From: an uncultured bacterium
GTDB lineage: Bacteria > Planctomycetota > Phycisphaerae > Phycisphaerales > UBA1924
Reading direction: 5' to 3'
DNA: 64,000 nt
Assembly (NCBI GenBank): GCA_903834785.1
Contig: CAILKP010000093.1
Location: forward strand, 1-64,000
Positions 7,882 to 16,830 of this stretch are shown here, piece by piece. Within the stretch, counting starts at the first letter, position 1; each line of letters begins with the position of its first letter. The translations under genes were made by a program, and so were the position numbers. The notes beneath the pieces are model-generated. The model was given only the letters and a program-made list of their open reading frames with translations, was not told where the DNA came from and did not search any database.

Positions 7882-9170
7882 TTCTTGGGATCCGGCTTGG
7901 GGTTGGCGTTGCGGGACGCGGGCTTGGCCGCTGGTGGGGTCTCGTGCTGGACATCGTCCGCCGCGGCGGGCTTGACGGGCGTGCGGTGCTGCGGGATCTT
8001 GTCGGTGGCGGGCCGCTCGAAAGGGTAGAGGTCGATGGCGACGGGGTAGTGGTCGGCGCAGTAGTTGTCGGGAGGCGGGGTGGTGCGCCAGTCCACGCCG
8101 GCCGGGCGGGTGATGGTACCGAGCACGAATCGGCTGTCGAACACAAGTTCGCCGGAGAGCCCATTGCTAAAGAGCAGGTGGTCGATGGCCCGGTCCGATG
8201 AGTGGGTCATCGTCTCGGTGTCCTTGGGGTTGCGGTCGGCAAAGATGTCGTGCCAGCCGGCTCGGTAGAGGATGGCCAGGGGCTCTTCGTTCTTCTGGCT
8301 GTTGAAGTCGCCGGTGATGATGATGTTGCGATCCGGAGAGGTCTTGAGCAGGTCTGCGGCGAGTTCTGCGGTCTTGCGAGATTCGGCCTCACGCCAGTAT
8401 GCGCCGGGGCGACCGGACTTGAAGTGGATGACGAAGAGCGTGACTTCGAAGGGCTTGGGATTCGCCGCGGCGTCGGTGCCGATGGCTCCGGCGGCCTTGG
8501 CGAAGGTTGCGGCCTTGTCGGCGGGGACCTCGGCGGTGACCTGAAGCGGCGAGCGGCGGAAGGTGATGGGCTTGCCGGCTTCGCGGTTGGCCTCGTTGCC
8601 CCATTTGTCGGGGTGGGTGCCGCCCAGGGGCATGTCCTTGAAGACCTTGGCATCCTTGAGCGGGAAGCGCGAGAGGACCGAGCATTCGATGCCGCGGCCG
8701 TCTCCGGAATCGATGGAGACGATGTGGTCGTAGCCCAGGCCCTTGAGGTGGTTGTCGCGGAACCAGGTCAGGGCCTCGAGTGATTCGATTTCCTGCATGG
8801 CGATGATGTCGGCATCGAGGGCCTTGATTGCGGCGGCGGCGGCCTGGCGGTGGGCCAGGGGTTTGGTCATGTCTTTGTCATCCTGCTCGCCGGAGAGCGC
8901 GGGATCGTCCTTGTCATCGAAGAGATTCTCGATGTTGTAGGTGGCGATGCGGATCGTGCCGGGTGTGCGTGGCTCGGGAGCCTTCAGGCCGTGGCGGACG
9001 ACGCCGGGAGTGGGCGAGGCGGTTGCCGCGGGGGTAGCTGCGGGCGCCGGCGTGGTGACGGGCGTCGCGGGCTGGAGTGTGGCTTGCTGGGCAGTGGCAA
9101 GTGAGCCGATGGCCAGCAAGGTGACTGAGGCGAGGAGGAGATGGATGGCCGGGCGGGATCGGGGGAGCAT
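7878..9170 (-). CDS. Secreted endonuclease/exonuclease/phosphatase-family protein
   Basis: The 430-residue protein has an N-terminal signal peptide (hydrophobic to residue about 27, ending LATAQQ) and an Ala/Pro/Thr-rich spacer. The EEP fold follows: IATYNIENLFDD, IIAMQEIES (catalytic Glu), FVIHFKS, IITGDFNSQK (Asp and Asn), and the final DHYPVAIDL with the catalytic His. The family includes extracellular DNases and sphingomyelinase-like phosphodiesterases; the substrate cannot be chosen from sequence. The C-terminus is a low-complexity Pro/Lys/Ala tail of about 50 residues. It lies 54 nt after hpnE and overlaps thiS by 4 nt, so it links the hpn and thi genes in one likely transcript. Confidence 0.85.
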   Translation of the reverse strand: MLPRSRPAIHLLLASVTLLAIGSLATAQQATLQPATPVTTPAPAATPAATASPTPGVVRHGLKAPEPRTPGTIRIATYNIENLFDDKDDPALSGEQDDKDMTKPLAHRQAAAAAIKALDADIIAMQEIESLEALTWFRDNHLKGLGYDHIVSIDSGDGRGIECSVLSRFPLKDAKVFKDMPLGGTHPDKWGNEANREAGKPITFRRSPLQVTAEVPADKAATFAKAAGAIGTDAAANPKPFEVTLFVIHFKSGRPGAYWREAESRKTAELAADLLKTSPDRNIIITGDFNSQKNEEPLAILYRAGWHDIFADRNPKDTETMTHSSDRAIDHLLFSNGLSGELVFDSRFVLGTITRPAGVDWRTTPPPDNYCADHYPVAIDLYPFERPATDKIPQHRTPVKPAAADDVQHETPPAAKPASRNANPKPDPKK

Positions 9171-9224
9171 GGTGCGGGTTCTCAGAGCCGGGCGGGCGTG
9201 GTTGAGGACGGGAGGATTGCAAGG

Positions 9225-10682
9225 TTACGAGGCGAGCGCGGGCTGGGCGGGCAGAATGCCGCGGTAGCCGGGGCTTGTACTATCAGATGGCGGCCGCAGG
9301 CCGAGTGCGAGGGTCAGGAGGCCCGGTGCCAGGGAGGGGGACAGCAGCGACTCGGGTGAGAGCCCGAGGAAGGCGGCCGCGGCGATACGGCCGCTGCGGA
9401 CGGCACCTTCCATGGTGCTGGGCCAGCCCGTGTCGGTGTAGTCGCCGGCGAGGATGAGCGAGCCGGGGCCGGCGGTGGCCGCGGGGCGGTGTGCCTCCAT
9501 CTCGGGCGTGGGGGCGATGGTGGCGAGCTTCTCCTTGACCGGGCGGCAGGAGAGCAGGCGGGCCTGGGCAGCCCAGGGCATGCAGCGGCGGATGTCTGTG
9601 AGGATCTGACTGGCGACCTGCTCCTCGGAGAGCTGGAGCCATGCATCGGCGGCGGAGATGACGGCGTGGACGGCGCGGCCGTCGGTGTGGCCGGGGGCGG
9701 AGAAGAGCCACTGGGTGGGCTGGTCGACGAGCACGGCGTGCGGGGTGCGGAGGACGGGACGATCAAACCTGAGGTGGACGCCGAGGATGGGGCTGGTGCC
9801 GAAGGTGCGCATGGCGGCGAAGCGGGCATCGGCAGCCTGGATGGTGGGGTCGATGATCTGCAGTGCTGACGGGAAGGGAACCGCGGAGATGACGGCGGGG
9901 GCGTGGAGCGTCTCGCCGGTGCGGGAGAGCGTGACGGAGGTCGTCGTGAGCTGGTCAACGGAGCAGCCCAGGCGGATCTCGCCGCCGCGGGACTCGAGGA
10001 GCGTGGGGAGATTGCGGTAGAGTTCAACGAGCGGGATCGAGGGGATCCCGATGCTGGCGGAGCGGCGGTGGGCGAGGAAGCCCTCTTGGAAGACGTGCAG
10101 TGCACTGGAGGCGGCCACGCGGTTGCACGGGAGGTTGCAGGCCGAGGCGATGACCGGTTCCCAGAAGCGGGAGATGAGACGGTCGGTCTGTCCGCTGGTG
10201 CGGAGGAACAGTTCGAAGGTGCGGTCACGCCAGCGGGAGCGGTCCGTCGAGAGGATGTCGAGGATCCCGCGCGAGAGGATGACCTTTTCGCCGAGGGTCA
10301 GGAAAGTCGCTCGCAGAAGGGAGGCGGCGTAGTGGCCGGGCGCGGGGGAGAGGCGGCCGAGACCGTTGGCGGTGATGATGCTCATGCGGCCGCCGGGCTC
10401 GAACCAGTACTGATCGTCGTACCAGGTCAGTGCGGAGGCGGTGCCGATGGAGCCAAGGAAGTCCAGGAAGTTGGTGCAGCAGCCAAGAGCGACGTGCTGG
10501 CAGTTGTCGAGCACCTCGGCGGAGCGGACATCGGTGAAACTGGTGGCGCGGCCGCCGAGCTTCTTTCGAGTTTCCAGCACCAGTGGGCGGACACCGCGTG
10601 ACGCCAGAGCCAGTGCGCAGGCCATACCGGCGATGCCTGCACCGACGATGATGACATCGTGCCGGGGGGAGCTGCGGGTCAT
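9225..10682 (-). CDS. hpnE: Hydroxysqualene dehydroxylase HpnE
   Basis: HpnE is the FAD-dependent amine-oxidase-fold enzyme that converts hydroxysqualene to squalene, the last step of the three-enzyme HpnCDE route. The 485-residue sequence opens with a dinucleotide-binding motif (VIIVGAGIAGMACA) and the ETRKKLGGRATSF segment of this flavin family, and carries the HVALGCCTNF block seen in HpnE. A C-terminal FAD motif (LILAGDYTDTGWPSTMEGAVRSG) closes the fold. Its ATG overlaps the hpnD stop by 4 nt. The C-terminal 50 residues are hydrophobic and low in complexity. Confidence 0.92.
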   Translation of the reverse strand: MTRSSPRHDVIIVGAGIAGMACALALASRGVRPLVLETRKKLGGRATSFTDVRSAEVLDNCQHVALGCCTNFLDFLGSIGTASALTWYDDQYWFEPGGRMSIITANGLGRLSPAPGHYAASLLRATFLTLGEKVILSRGILDILSTDRSRWRDRTFELFLRTSGQTDRLISRFWEPVIASACNLPCNRVAASSALHVFQEGFLAHRRSASIGIPSIPLVELYRNLPTLLESRGGEIRLGCSVDQLTTTSVTLSRTGETLHAPAVISAVPFPSALQIIDPTIQAADARFAAMRTFGTSPILGVHLRFDRPVLRTPHAVLVDQPTQWLFSAPGHTDGRAVHAVISAADAWLQLSEEQVASQILTDIRRCMPWAAQARLLSCRPVKEKLATIAPTPEMEAHRPAATAGPGSLILAGDYTDTGWPSTMEGAVRSGRIAAAAFLGLSPESLLSPSLAPGLLTLALGLRPPSDSTSPGYRGILPAQPALAS

Positions 10683-11767
10683 GGGGTGTGTGTGCTGGAG
10701 GATGCGGGGGCAGCGGCGGAGGTGGCCGCAGCGGGCTGGCAGTCCGTCGGCCAGTAGTTGGACTTGCTTCGCACGAAGGCGGTCAGGGCGATGGAGGCCT
10801 TGGCGGTTGTTGAGAGGCGGAGGCGAGGTCCGCGCACGACGCGTGCGGGGTCGGTGGCGATGAGGTCAAGCAGGCCGCGATAGATGCGGGTCATGCCCCA
10901 GAGGCTTCCCGCGCAGTCGGGTTCGACGAGGTCCTCGAGTCCGGCTGAGGCGTCGTAGAAACGCCGGGCCTTGTCGATGTACTCGTCGAGGAGTCCCATC
11001 GCGCTGGCGGGTTTGCTCCAGCTGCGGAGTTCGGCGGCGGTGATGCGATGGCGGGCGAGTGCGGCGGCGGGCAGGTAGCAGCGGGTCGGCGAAGCGTCGA
11101 AGTCCTCGGCAATGTCACGGAGAATGTTTGTCAGCTGGAAGGCCTTGCCGCGGGAGATGGCCTTGGTGTCGGCGATTGCGATCGTGCTGTCGCGTGTTGC
11201 TGCATCGGTGAGAAGATCGGCCCGGAGCCCCCAGATGCGCAGGCAGCTGAGGCCGGCGGTGGACGCGACGCGGTAGCAATAGCCCTCAAGCTCGGCATCG
11301 GTGGGGTAGACAGCGGGGGCGAGATCCTCAGCCAGTCCGGCGAGCATGGCATCGATGATGGGACGCTCGATGCTGTAGCGGGCGACGGTGTGGGCGAAGG
11401 CGGGCCAGTAGCCGCCAGCGAGTTCGGGATCGGCGGTGTGGTTGCCGGCGAGAAGTTCGCGGGTAAGGTGGGCGAAACGCTGGAGCTCGGCAGCTGCCGC
11501 GGCGGGTGAGATTGCGTTGTCAACGCGGTCGTCACCATCGCGCATCCAGGAGTAGATGGCGTAGATGGCCGAACGTTTGGGTTCGGGCGTGAGGCGGAGG
11601 CCGTAATAGAAGTTCCGGGCGCGGTCCTTGGTGACCTCGCGGCAGCGGGCGAAGGAACGTTCAAGCCGCATGGCGGCGGATTGCTGGCTGAGGGCCAGCT
11701 GGCGGGCTGAGGGAGGTGGACCGGGTGAAGGGGGCACGGCGGTGGCGAGATCTGAGGCGGTGCTCAT
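10679..11767 (-). CDS. hpnD: Presqualene diphosphate synthase HpnD
   Basis: HpnD condenses two farnesyl diphosphates to presqualene diphosphate. The chosen ATG at 11767 overlaps the hpnC stop by 4 nt and gives 362 residues; the open frame extends 42 codons upstream into hpnC and is rejected. Two aspartate-rich motifs of trans-isoprenyl synthases are visible: DGDDRVD after an IYSWMRDG lead, and LRDIAEDF after FQLTNI. ARNFYYGLRL and the YCYRVAST block also fit squalene/phytoene synthases. The neighbours hpnC and hpnE identify it as HpnD rather than a phytoene synthase. The C-terminal 30 residues are Ala/Ser/Thr-rich. Confidence 0.93.
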   Translation of the reverse strand: MSTASDLATAVPPSPGPPPSARQLALSQQSAAMRLERSFARCREVTKDRARNFYYGLRLTPEPKRSAIYAIYSWMRDGDDRVDNAISPAAAAAELQRFAHLTRELLAGNHTADPELAGGYWPAFAHTVARYSIERPIIDAMLAGLAEDLAPAVYPTDAELEGYCYRVASTAGLSCLRIWGLRADLLTDAATRDSTIAIADTKAISRGKAFQLTNILRDIAEDFDASPTRCYLPAAALARHRITAAELRSWSKPASAMGLLDEYIDKARRFYDASAGLEDLVEPDCAGSLWGMTRIYRGLLDLIATDPARVVRGPRLRLSTTAKASIALTAFVRSKSNYWPTDCQPAAATSAAAPASSSTHTP

Positions 11768-12900
11768 GAGGTGGCCTCCGCTGGGGCGGGATGGCGGCTG
11801 GGAGTGCTGGCGTTTCCGGCGCGGCGGGAGCGGAGCCAGGCGCGGCCGACAAGCAGAGCCTTGCTGAGTTTGCTGAGCTTTGGCCGCTGCCACAGCGTGG
11901 TGCAGCCCGTGGACTCAACGCGCTCCAGCACGTGGCGACCGCCGGCGGCGAAGAGCCAGATGACCGGGGCGAAGCCGGGGTGGACGTGATCGGGCAGTGT
12001 GGCGGCCTGATCGAACATCTCGCGGGTGCGGTCCACCAGCGGGCGGACAGCGCGGATGTAGCGGATGCGTGTGGGCGAGTCCTCACCCTTGTCGAGCCAC
12101 AGGCGGAGATCGTCTGCGGTAAAGCCGGTTTCGTCGCTGGGGAGATAGACGCGGTCCCGTTCGACGAGATCACGGCGAACGTCCTGCCAGAAGTTGGTCA
12201 GCTGGAGTGCGGTGCAGACCAGATCGGAGCAGGCAAAGAGGCCGAGGTCCTGGCCATTGACCGTGGCGATGGCGGGGTCGCGCTCCGGCCGATGGCCGGC
12301 GAGCAGAAGCACCAGACGGCCGACGGGGTTGGCAGAGTTGCGGCAGTAGCCCAGGAGCTGATCCCACGTCTGGTAGCGGGTCACGGTCTGATCCTGGAGG
12401 AACGCGGAGATCAGAGCATCGAACGGCTCGATGGGCAGGCTGTGGCGGCGAATGGTTGGGGCCAAGGCAACGAAGATGGGATGGCGGGGGTGACCGGCGA
12501 AACAGGCCTGCAGCTCGCCGCGCCACCAGTTCAGCAGCATGACCGAGCGGTCGCGGGCGGCCTGATCGGCCCCGGTCTCGTCGCCGAGATCATCTGACCA
12601 GCGGCAGAAGGCGTAGATGGCGGCGAAGTCGGGCCGGACGGCGGTTGGTACCAGCGAGGAGAGTACCGAGAAGTTCTCGTAGTGTGAACCCGCGAGGTCC
12701 TGAACGTAACGGAGGCAGTCGGCCTCGGACGGGGCGGCCTGTGTTCCGGCAGCCACGGCGGCGGTGAACTCCGGGCCGAAGCGGGCAAGCGTCTGGACAA
12801 CGCTCTGCCGGGCGTCGGGAGCTGGAGAGCCGGGAACGTCGTGCTGGGCCGGGGGAGTGGACAAAGGGTTCGGAATGCCTGTTGCTTTGAACTGGGGCAA
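11764..12900 (-). CDS. hpnC: Hydroxysqualene synthase HpnC
   Basis: HpnC turns presqualene diphosphate into hydroxysqualene. It is a second squalene/phytoene-synthase homologue. The hallmark block GSHYENFSV and the first metal motif FCRWSDDLGDE are present, followed by WWRGELQACF, YCRNSANPVGRLVL and the second motif QDVRRDLVERDRVYLP. The open frame begins with TTG (12898-12900) and has no clear ribosome-binding site; a second in-frame TTG 12 codons later is an alternative. The first 35 residues are Pro-rich and may be untranslated. It is the first gene of hpnC-hpnD-hpnE and is divergent from ispH across a 186-nt gap. Confidence 0.9.
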   Translation of the reverse strand: MPQFKATGIPNPLSTPPAQHDVPGSPAPDARQSVVQTLARFGPEFTAAVAAGTQAAPSEADCLRYVQDLAGSHYENFSVLSSLVPTAVRPDFAAIYAFCRWSDDLGDETGADQAARDRSVMLLNWWRGELQACFAGHPRHPIFVALAPTIRRHSLPIEPFDALISAFLQDQTVTRYQTWDQLLGYCRNSANPVGRLVLLLAGHRPERDPAIATVNGQDLGLFACSDLVCTALQLTNFWQDVRRDLVERDRVYLPSDETGFTADDLRLWLDKGEDSPTRIRYIRAVRPLVDRTREMFDQAATLPDHVHPGFAPVIWLFAAGGRHVLERVESTGCTTLWQRPKLSKLSKALLVGRAWLRSRRAGNASTPSRHPAPAEATS

Positions 12901-13086
12901 CGGTATCGTCGCTGCCGGGGCGTTGGGGTGCAGATGGCGGGCCGAGACGCAGATTTTCAGCCCCGGAGCATGGTGTGATGGTCCGAGGGCAACAGGGCCG
13001 CCTGACCGGTTGGAAATGTGGGGTTTCGGCTGCCGCAGCAGGGCGGCGGCGGGCGGCAGGGGGTGGGTCGCGCTAAACTAGCGGCG

Positions 13087-14157
13087 ATGCGGATAATTCT
13101 TGCCAATCCTCGTGGTTTCTGTGCCGGTGTCCACATGGCTGTGGACGTTGTTGACCTGCTGCTGGACATTGCCGCTGGCAAGCCGGTGTACGTGTACCAC
13201 GAGATTGTGCACAACAAGCACGTGGTGCAGCGTCTGCGCGATCGCGGTGCGATCTTTGTCGAGGCCTTGGAGGATGTGCCCGAGGGGTCGCTGGTGGTGT
13301 TCAGCGCTCACGGCGTGAGCCCCGCGATCCGCGAGGTTGCCAGGCAGCGGAACCTGACGGCGGTGGATGCGACGTGCCCGCTGGTGACCAAGGTGCACTC
13401 GGAGGCGATCCGGTATGCCCGGCAGGGGTACCAGATTCTGCTGGTCGGACACGCGGACCATCAGGAGATCGTGGGCACCCGCGGCGAGGCGCCCGATGCC
13501 ACGCAGGTGGTGGAGTGTCCTGAGGACATCCCGTCGCTGGTGATCAAGGACCCCAACAAGCTGGTGTATCTGACGCAGACGACGCTGAGCACGGATGATG
13601 CCCAGATCATCATCGACGCCCTGAAAATCGCGTTCCCGAACATTAAGGAGCCGCCGGGCTCGGACATCTGTTACGCGACGACGAACCGGCAGATGGCAGT
13701 GCGGCAGATCGCACCGGAGTGTGATCTGGTGCTGGTGGTGGGGAGCAAGAACTCGTCGAACTCGGTTAGGCTGACAGAGATTTCGACGAATGTCGGCACG
13801 CCGGCGTATCTGCTGGATGATGCCCGGGAGCTTCGCAGCGAGTGGTTTGCGGGGACGCCGGGTGACGGGCGGGATGCCGTGGTGCTGGTGACGGCGGGTG
13901 CCAGCGCACCGGAGGATCTGGTGGCGGAGCTCTGCCGAGAAATGCTCGAGAAGTACGGCGGCGAGCTTGAACAGCGGGACATTGTGCCTGAGGATGTGGA
14001 GTTCGGCCTGCCGCTGACGCTCAAGAAGCTGATGAAGGGCACGGGTGTGGACCCGGACAGTAAGAAGATTCGCGTGGGGAACTGGCAGATCACCAAGGAG
14101 CGCTACGGCGCGGTGCCGCTGACGGTGAGCGGGCGTCCGAGCGGCGGCAAGGCCTGA
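13087..14157 (+). CDS. ispH: 4-hydroxy-3-methylbut-2-enyl diphosphate reductase IspH
   Basis: IspH performs the last step of the MEP pathway, reducing HMBPP to IPP and DMAPP with an iron-sulfur cluster. The chosen ATG gives 356 residues starting at MRIILANPRGFCAGV. The three cluster cysteines are Cys12 (GFCAGV), Cys97 (DATCPLV) and Cys195 (DICYATTNRQ). FSAHGVSP and the SSNSVRL block, both substrate contacts in the family, are intact. The open frame extends 23 codons upstream with Gly/Gln-rich sequence and was trimmed. The product feeds farnesyl diphosphate and hence the HpnCDE enzymes encoded divergently next door. Confidence 0.96.
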   Translation: MRIILANPRGFCAGVHMAVDVVDLLLDIAAGKPVYVYHEIVHNKHVVQRLRDRGAIFVEALEDVPEGSLVVFSAHGVSPAIREVARQRNLTAVDATCPLVTKVHSEAIRYARQGYQILLVGHADHQEIVGTRGEAPDATQVVECPEDIPSLVIKDPNKLVYLTQTTLSTDDAQIIIDALKIAFPNIKEPPGSDICYATTNRQMAVRQIAPECDLVLVVGSKNSSNSVRLTEISTNVGTPAYLLDDARELRSEWFAGTPGDGRDAVVLVTAGASAPEDLVAELCREMLEKYGGELEQRDIVPEDVEFGLPLTLKKLMKGTGVDPDSKKIRVGNWQITKERYGAVPLTVSGRPSGGKA

Positions 14158-14239
14158 AGCGGTTGGGTTGAGCGCGGCGGGTGGCTGGGGGCGTGTGCGG
14201 GCTGGCCCCGACGGCTGAGGGGCCTTATGCTCTGCGGCG

Positions 14240-15250
14240 ATGGATATCGGACTGATCCTCGACAACCTGCTGAGCCCGCCGATTCTGTTTTTCGGGCTGG
14301 GGATGCTGGCGGGGTGGCTCAAGAGCGATCTGGCGATTCCGGAGGCGGTGACGAAGCTGCTGTCGCTGTATCTGATGTGGGCGATCGGGATCAAGGGCGG
14401 GGTGCAACTGCGCGCTGCGGGCTTCACGCCCGAGGCGATTGCCTCGCTGGCTGCCGCGGCGCTACTGGCGGTGGTGGTGCCGGCGTATGTGTATCCGCTG
14501 CTGCGGCGGGGGCTGGATGTGGACAATGCCGCGGCGTTGTGTGCGGTGTATGGCTCGGTCTCGGCGGTGACGTTTCTGACGGCGGCGGCCTTTCTGACCC
14601 GCAGCGGGGTGCCGTACGGCGGACACATGGTCGCGGCGCTGGCGCTGATGGAGTCGCCGGCGATTCTGATGGGCGTGGTGCTGTCGCGGATGGGGGCCAA
14701 GAAAGCGGAGCAGGCTCGTGGTGGCGGGGGCGAGCTTGAGCGGGCCTATCCATCGCTGGGAGAGAGTCTGCGGGAGGCGGCGCTGAACGGTCCGGTGGTG
14801 CTGCTGACGGGCAGTATGGTGATCGGGGCGATCAGTGGTGACAATGGCTTTGCGATCCTCAAGCCGCTGTGCCAAGATCTGTTCCAGCCGATTCTGACGT
14901 TCTTTCTGCTGGAACTGGGGTTGCTGGCTGCCAAGCGGTGGCGTGTGCTGCGGGTGGTGTCCTGGGGCCTGATTGGCTTTGGCATCATGGCGCCGCTGGT
15001 CAGCGGCACGATGGCGCTGGGGCTGGCGTGGGTGTTGAATCTGTCGGTGGGCAACGCGTTCCTGCTGGTGGTGCTGGCGGCTTCGGCGTCGTACATCGCG
15101 GCGCCGGCGGCGGTGCGGCACGCGATCCCGAAGGCGAGCCCAGGGCTGTACATTCCGCTGGCGCTGGCGGTGACGTTTCCGTTTAACATCATCGTGGGGC
15201 TGCCGCTGTACTTTGCGATTGTCAAGCTGCTGTGGCCGGCTGCACAGTGA
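14240..15250 (+). CDS. SbtA-like sodium-dependent bicarbonate transporter
   Basis: The 336-residue protein is almost wholly hydrophobic, with about 10 membrane segments in two inverted halves split by a hydrophilic loop at residues about 155-175. The opening (LLSPPILFFGLGMLAG, then KLLSLYLMWAIGIKGG) and the second-half motifs (PLCQDLFQPILTFFLLELG, YIAAPAAVRHAIPKASPGLY) match the SbtA/DUF897 family that imports bicarbonate with sodium in cyanobacteria. In heterotrophs the family is also seen, with the substrate unproven. No SbtB regulator gene is adjacent. It follows ispH by 82 nt and precedes rlmN. Confidence 0.85.
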   Translation: MDIGLILDNLLSPPILFFGLGMLAGWLKSDLAIPEAVTKLLSLYLMWAIGIKGGVQLRAAGFTPEAIASLAAAALLAVVVPAYVYPLLRRGLDVDNAAALCAVYGSVSAVTFLTAAAFLTRSGVPYGGHMVAALALMESPAILMGVVLSRMGAKKAEQARGGGGELERAYPSLGESLREAALNGPVVLLTGSMVIGAISGDNGFAILKPLCQDLFQPILTFFLLELGLLAAKRWRVLRVVSWGLIGFGIMAPLVSGTMALGLAWVLNLSVGNAFLLVVLAASASYIAAPAAVRHAIPKASPGLYIPLALAVTFPFNIIVGLPLYFAIVKLLWPAAQ

Positions 15251-15370
15251 GGCAGCGGAAGGGCGGCAGGGTGAAGCGAGAGCAGGCGGGGTCCGGGAAC
15301 GCGGGCATGTGGCGGGATTGTGGGGATCCGAGGGCGTGCCGGCGGACGCGGTTTCCTACGCTTGAGACTA

Positions 15371-16579
15371 GTGCAACACCCGCCGCTTCACATCTTTGAA
15401 CAGACCCCTGAAACCCTGGGAGACTGGTGCGAGAGCCAGTCCATGCCGAGCTATCGCGGCAAGCAGATCATCGAGTGGGTGTACGAGAAGGGCGTGACGG
15501 ATCCGGCGGCGATGTCGAACCTGTCGAAGGGGGACCGGGAGAAGATTGCTGCCGGTATCGTGTTCGGATCGGGCACGGTGATCCGGCATCAGCTGGCGAC
15601 GGACGGCGTGCAGAAGCTGCTGGTGCAGTGGAAGGATTACGCGGCGGGGGTGGAGCGGGCGGCGGGATCGTTGATGTCGCTGCCGGTACTCGGGGCGGGG
15701 GCTGCGGGTTCGGTTGCTGCCGAGGTGCCGGTGCCGCCGCCGGGGATGCCTGGCGGCGTGGTTGGGGCGCTGACGGAGCCCGAGGACACGAGGCGGCAGA
15801 CTGAGTGCGTGCTGATTCCGACGGATGATCGGGCGACGGCGTGCATCAGTTCGCAGGTGGGGTGCCCGGTGGGGTGCAAGTTCTGTGCCTCCGGCATGGG
15901 CGGGCTGGATGCGAACCTGTCGACGGGCCGGATCGTCGAGCAAGTGTGGCGGCTGGGGAAGCTGCCGGGCATCCGGCGGGCGAGCAACGTGGTGTTCATG
16001 GGCATGGGTGAGCCGCTGAGCAACTTTGACGCGGTGACGGGGGCGATCCGGCAGATGAACCAGTTGTGGGGACTGGGCATTTCCGCACGCAAGATCACGA
16101 TCTCAACAGTGGGGCTGCCGAAGTACATCAAGCGGCTGCGCGATGAGTTTGAACTGCCGGTGACGCTGGCACTGTCGCTGCACGCGACGACCGATGAACT
16201 GCGGCGGCAGCTGATTCCGTGGTCGGAGTTCACGACGATTGAGGACCTGCTTGATGCGTGCCACGGCTGGTTTGAGAAGACCGGGCGCGAGATCACGCTG
16301 GAGTACACGCTGCTGCGGGGCATCAACGACAGCCCGATGCAGGCGGCGCGACTGGCGGAACTGGCGCAGTCGCTGCGGGCGAATGTGAACCTGATCCGCT
16401 ACAACGAAGTGGGCGGCATCCCGTTTGAGCGGCCGCGGACGGACGATGTGCTGATGTTCCAGAAGGTGCTTCGGAACCGGAACGTGAATGTGCACATTCG
16501 GGCATCACGCGGGCGGGACATTGCGGCGGCCTGCGGGCAGTTGCGGCATGAGGCGAGCAAGGACGGGGCGAAGGGCTAA
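15371..16579 (+). CDS. rlmN: Dual-specificity RNA methyltransferase RlmN with an internal insertion
   Basis: RlmN methylates C2 of A2503 in 23S rRNA and A37 of some tRNAs by radical SAM chemistry. The N-terminal domain begins near HIFEQTPETLGDW. The cluster motif is Cys165-x3-Cys169-x2-Cys172 (GCPVGCKFC). The two mechanistic cysteines are Cys158 (ACISSQ) and that in AACGQL near the C-terminus. FMGMGEPL and STVGLP are intact. A Gly/Ala/Pro/Val-rich insertion of about 45-50 residues lies at about 92-142, between the N-terminal domain and the catalytic core, where typical RlmN has a short link. I chose the GTG at 15371; the open frame reaches 15320 and an in-frame TTG at 15362 is possible. Confidence 0.93.
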   Translation: MQHPPLHIFEQTPETLGDWCESQSMPSYRGKQIIEWVYEKGVTDPAAMSNLSKGDREKIAAGIVFGSGTVIRHQLATDGVQKLLVQWKDYAAGVERAAGSLMSLPVLGAGAAGSVAAEVPVPPPGMPGGVVGALTEPEDTRRQTECVLIPTDDRATACISSQVGCPVGCKFCASGMGGLDANLSTGRIVEQVWRLGKLPGIRRASNVVFMGMGEPLSNFDAVTGAIRQMNQLWGLGISARKITISTVGLPKYIKRLRDEFELPVTLALSLHATTDELRRQLIPWSEFTTIEDLLDACHGWFEKTGREITLEYTLLRGINDSPMQAARLAELAQSLRANVNLIRYNEVGGIPFERPRTDDVLMFQKVLRNRNVNVHIRASRGRDIAAACGQLRHEASKDGAKG

Positions 16580-16590
16580 AGGCGGAGAGG

Positions 16591-16630
16591 CGCCAAATCG
16601 CCAAAGGGCCAGTTTGCCAAATGTCCAAAG
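16591..16630. repeat. 8-nt-period intergenic repeat, copy 2
   Basis: Five 8-nt units run head to tail: CGCCAAAT, CGCCAAAG, GGCCAGTT, TGCCAAAT, GTCCAAAG. They share the core CCAAAGGGCCA and a TGCCAAAT unit with the copy at 135-166. The element starts 11 nt after the rlmN stop codon, in a 250-nt gap that holds no other feature I can support. Confidence 0.6.
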
Positions 16631-16830
16631 GGAAGACGATTTCGCTTATGGTGGTTCGGCACGAGATCAGCGGCGGTGGGCTGCGAGGGGAGGTCCTGCG
16701 GTCGTCGGCGAGGTAGGGGGCGTGGCCGAGGACCGGTACCACGAACGGGTGATGCGAGCGCGGCGCAGCCCTGGATGGTGAGTGGAGGCGGACAGAGATA
16801 GCCGGACACTGCACGCTGACGAATCCGAGA

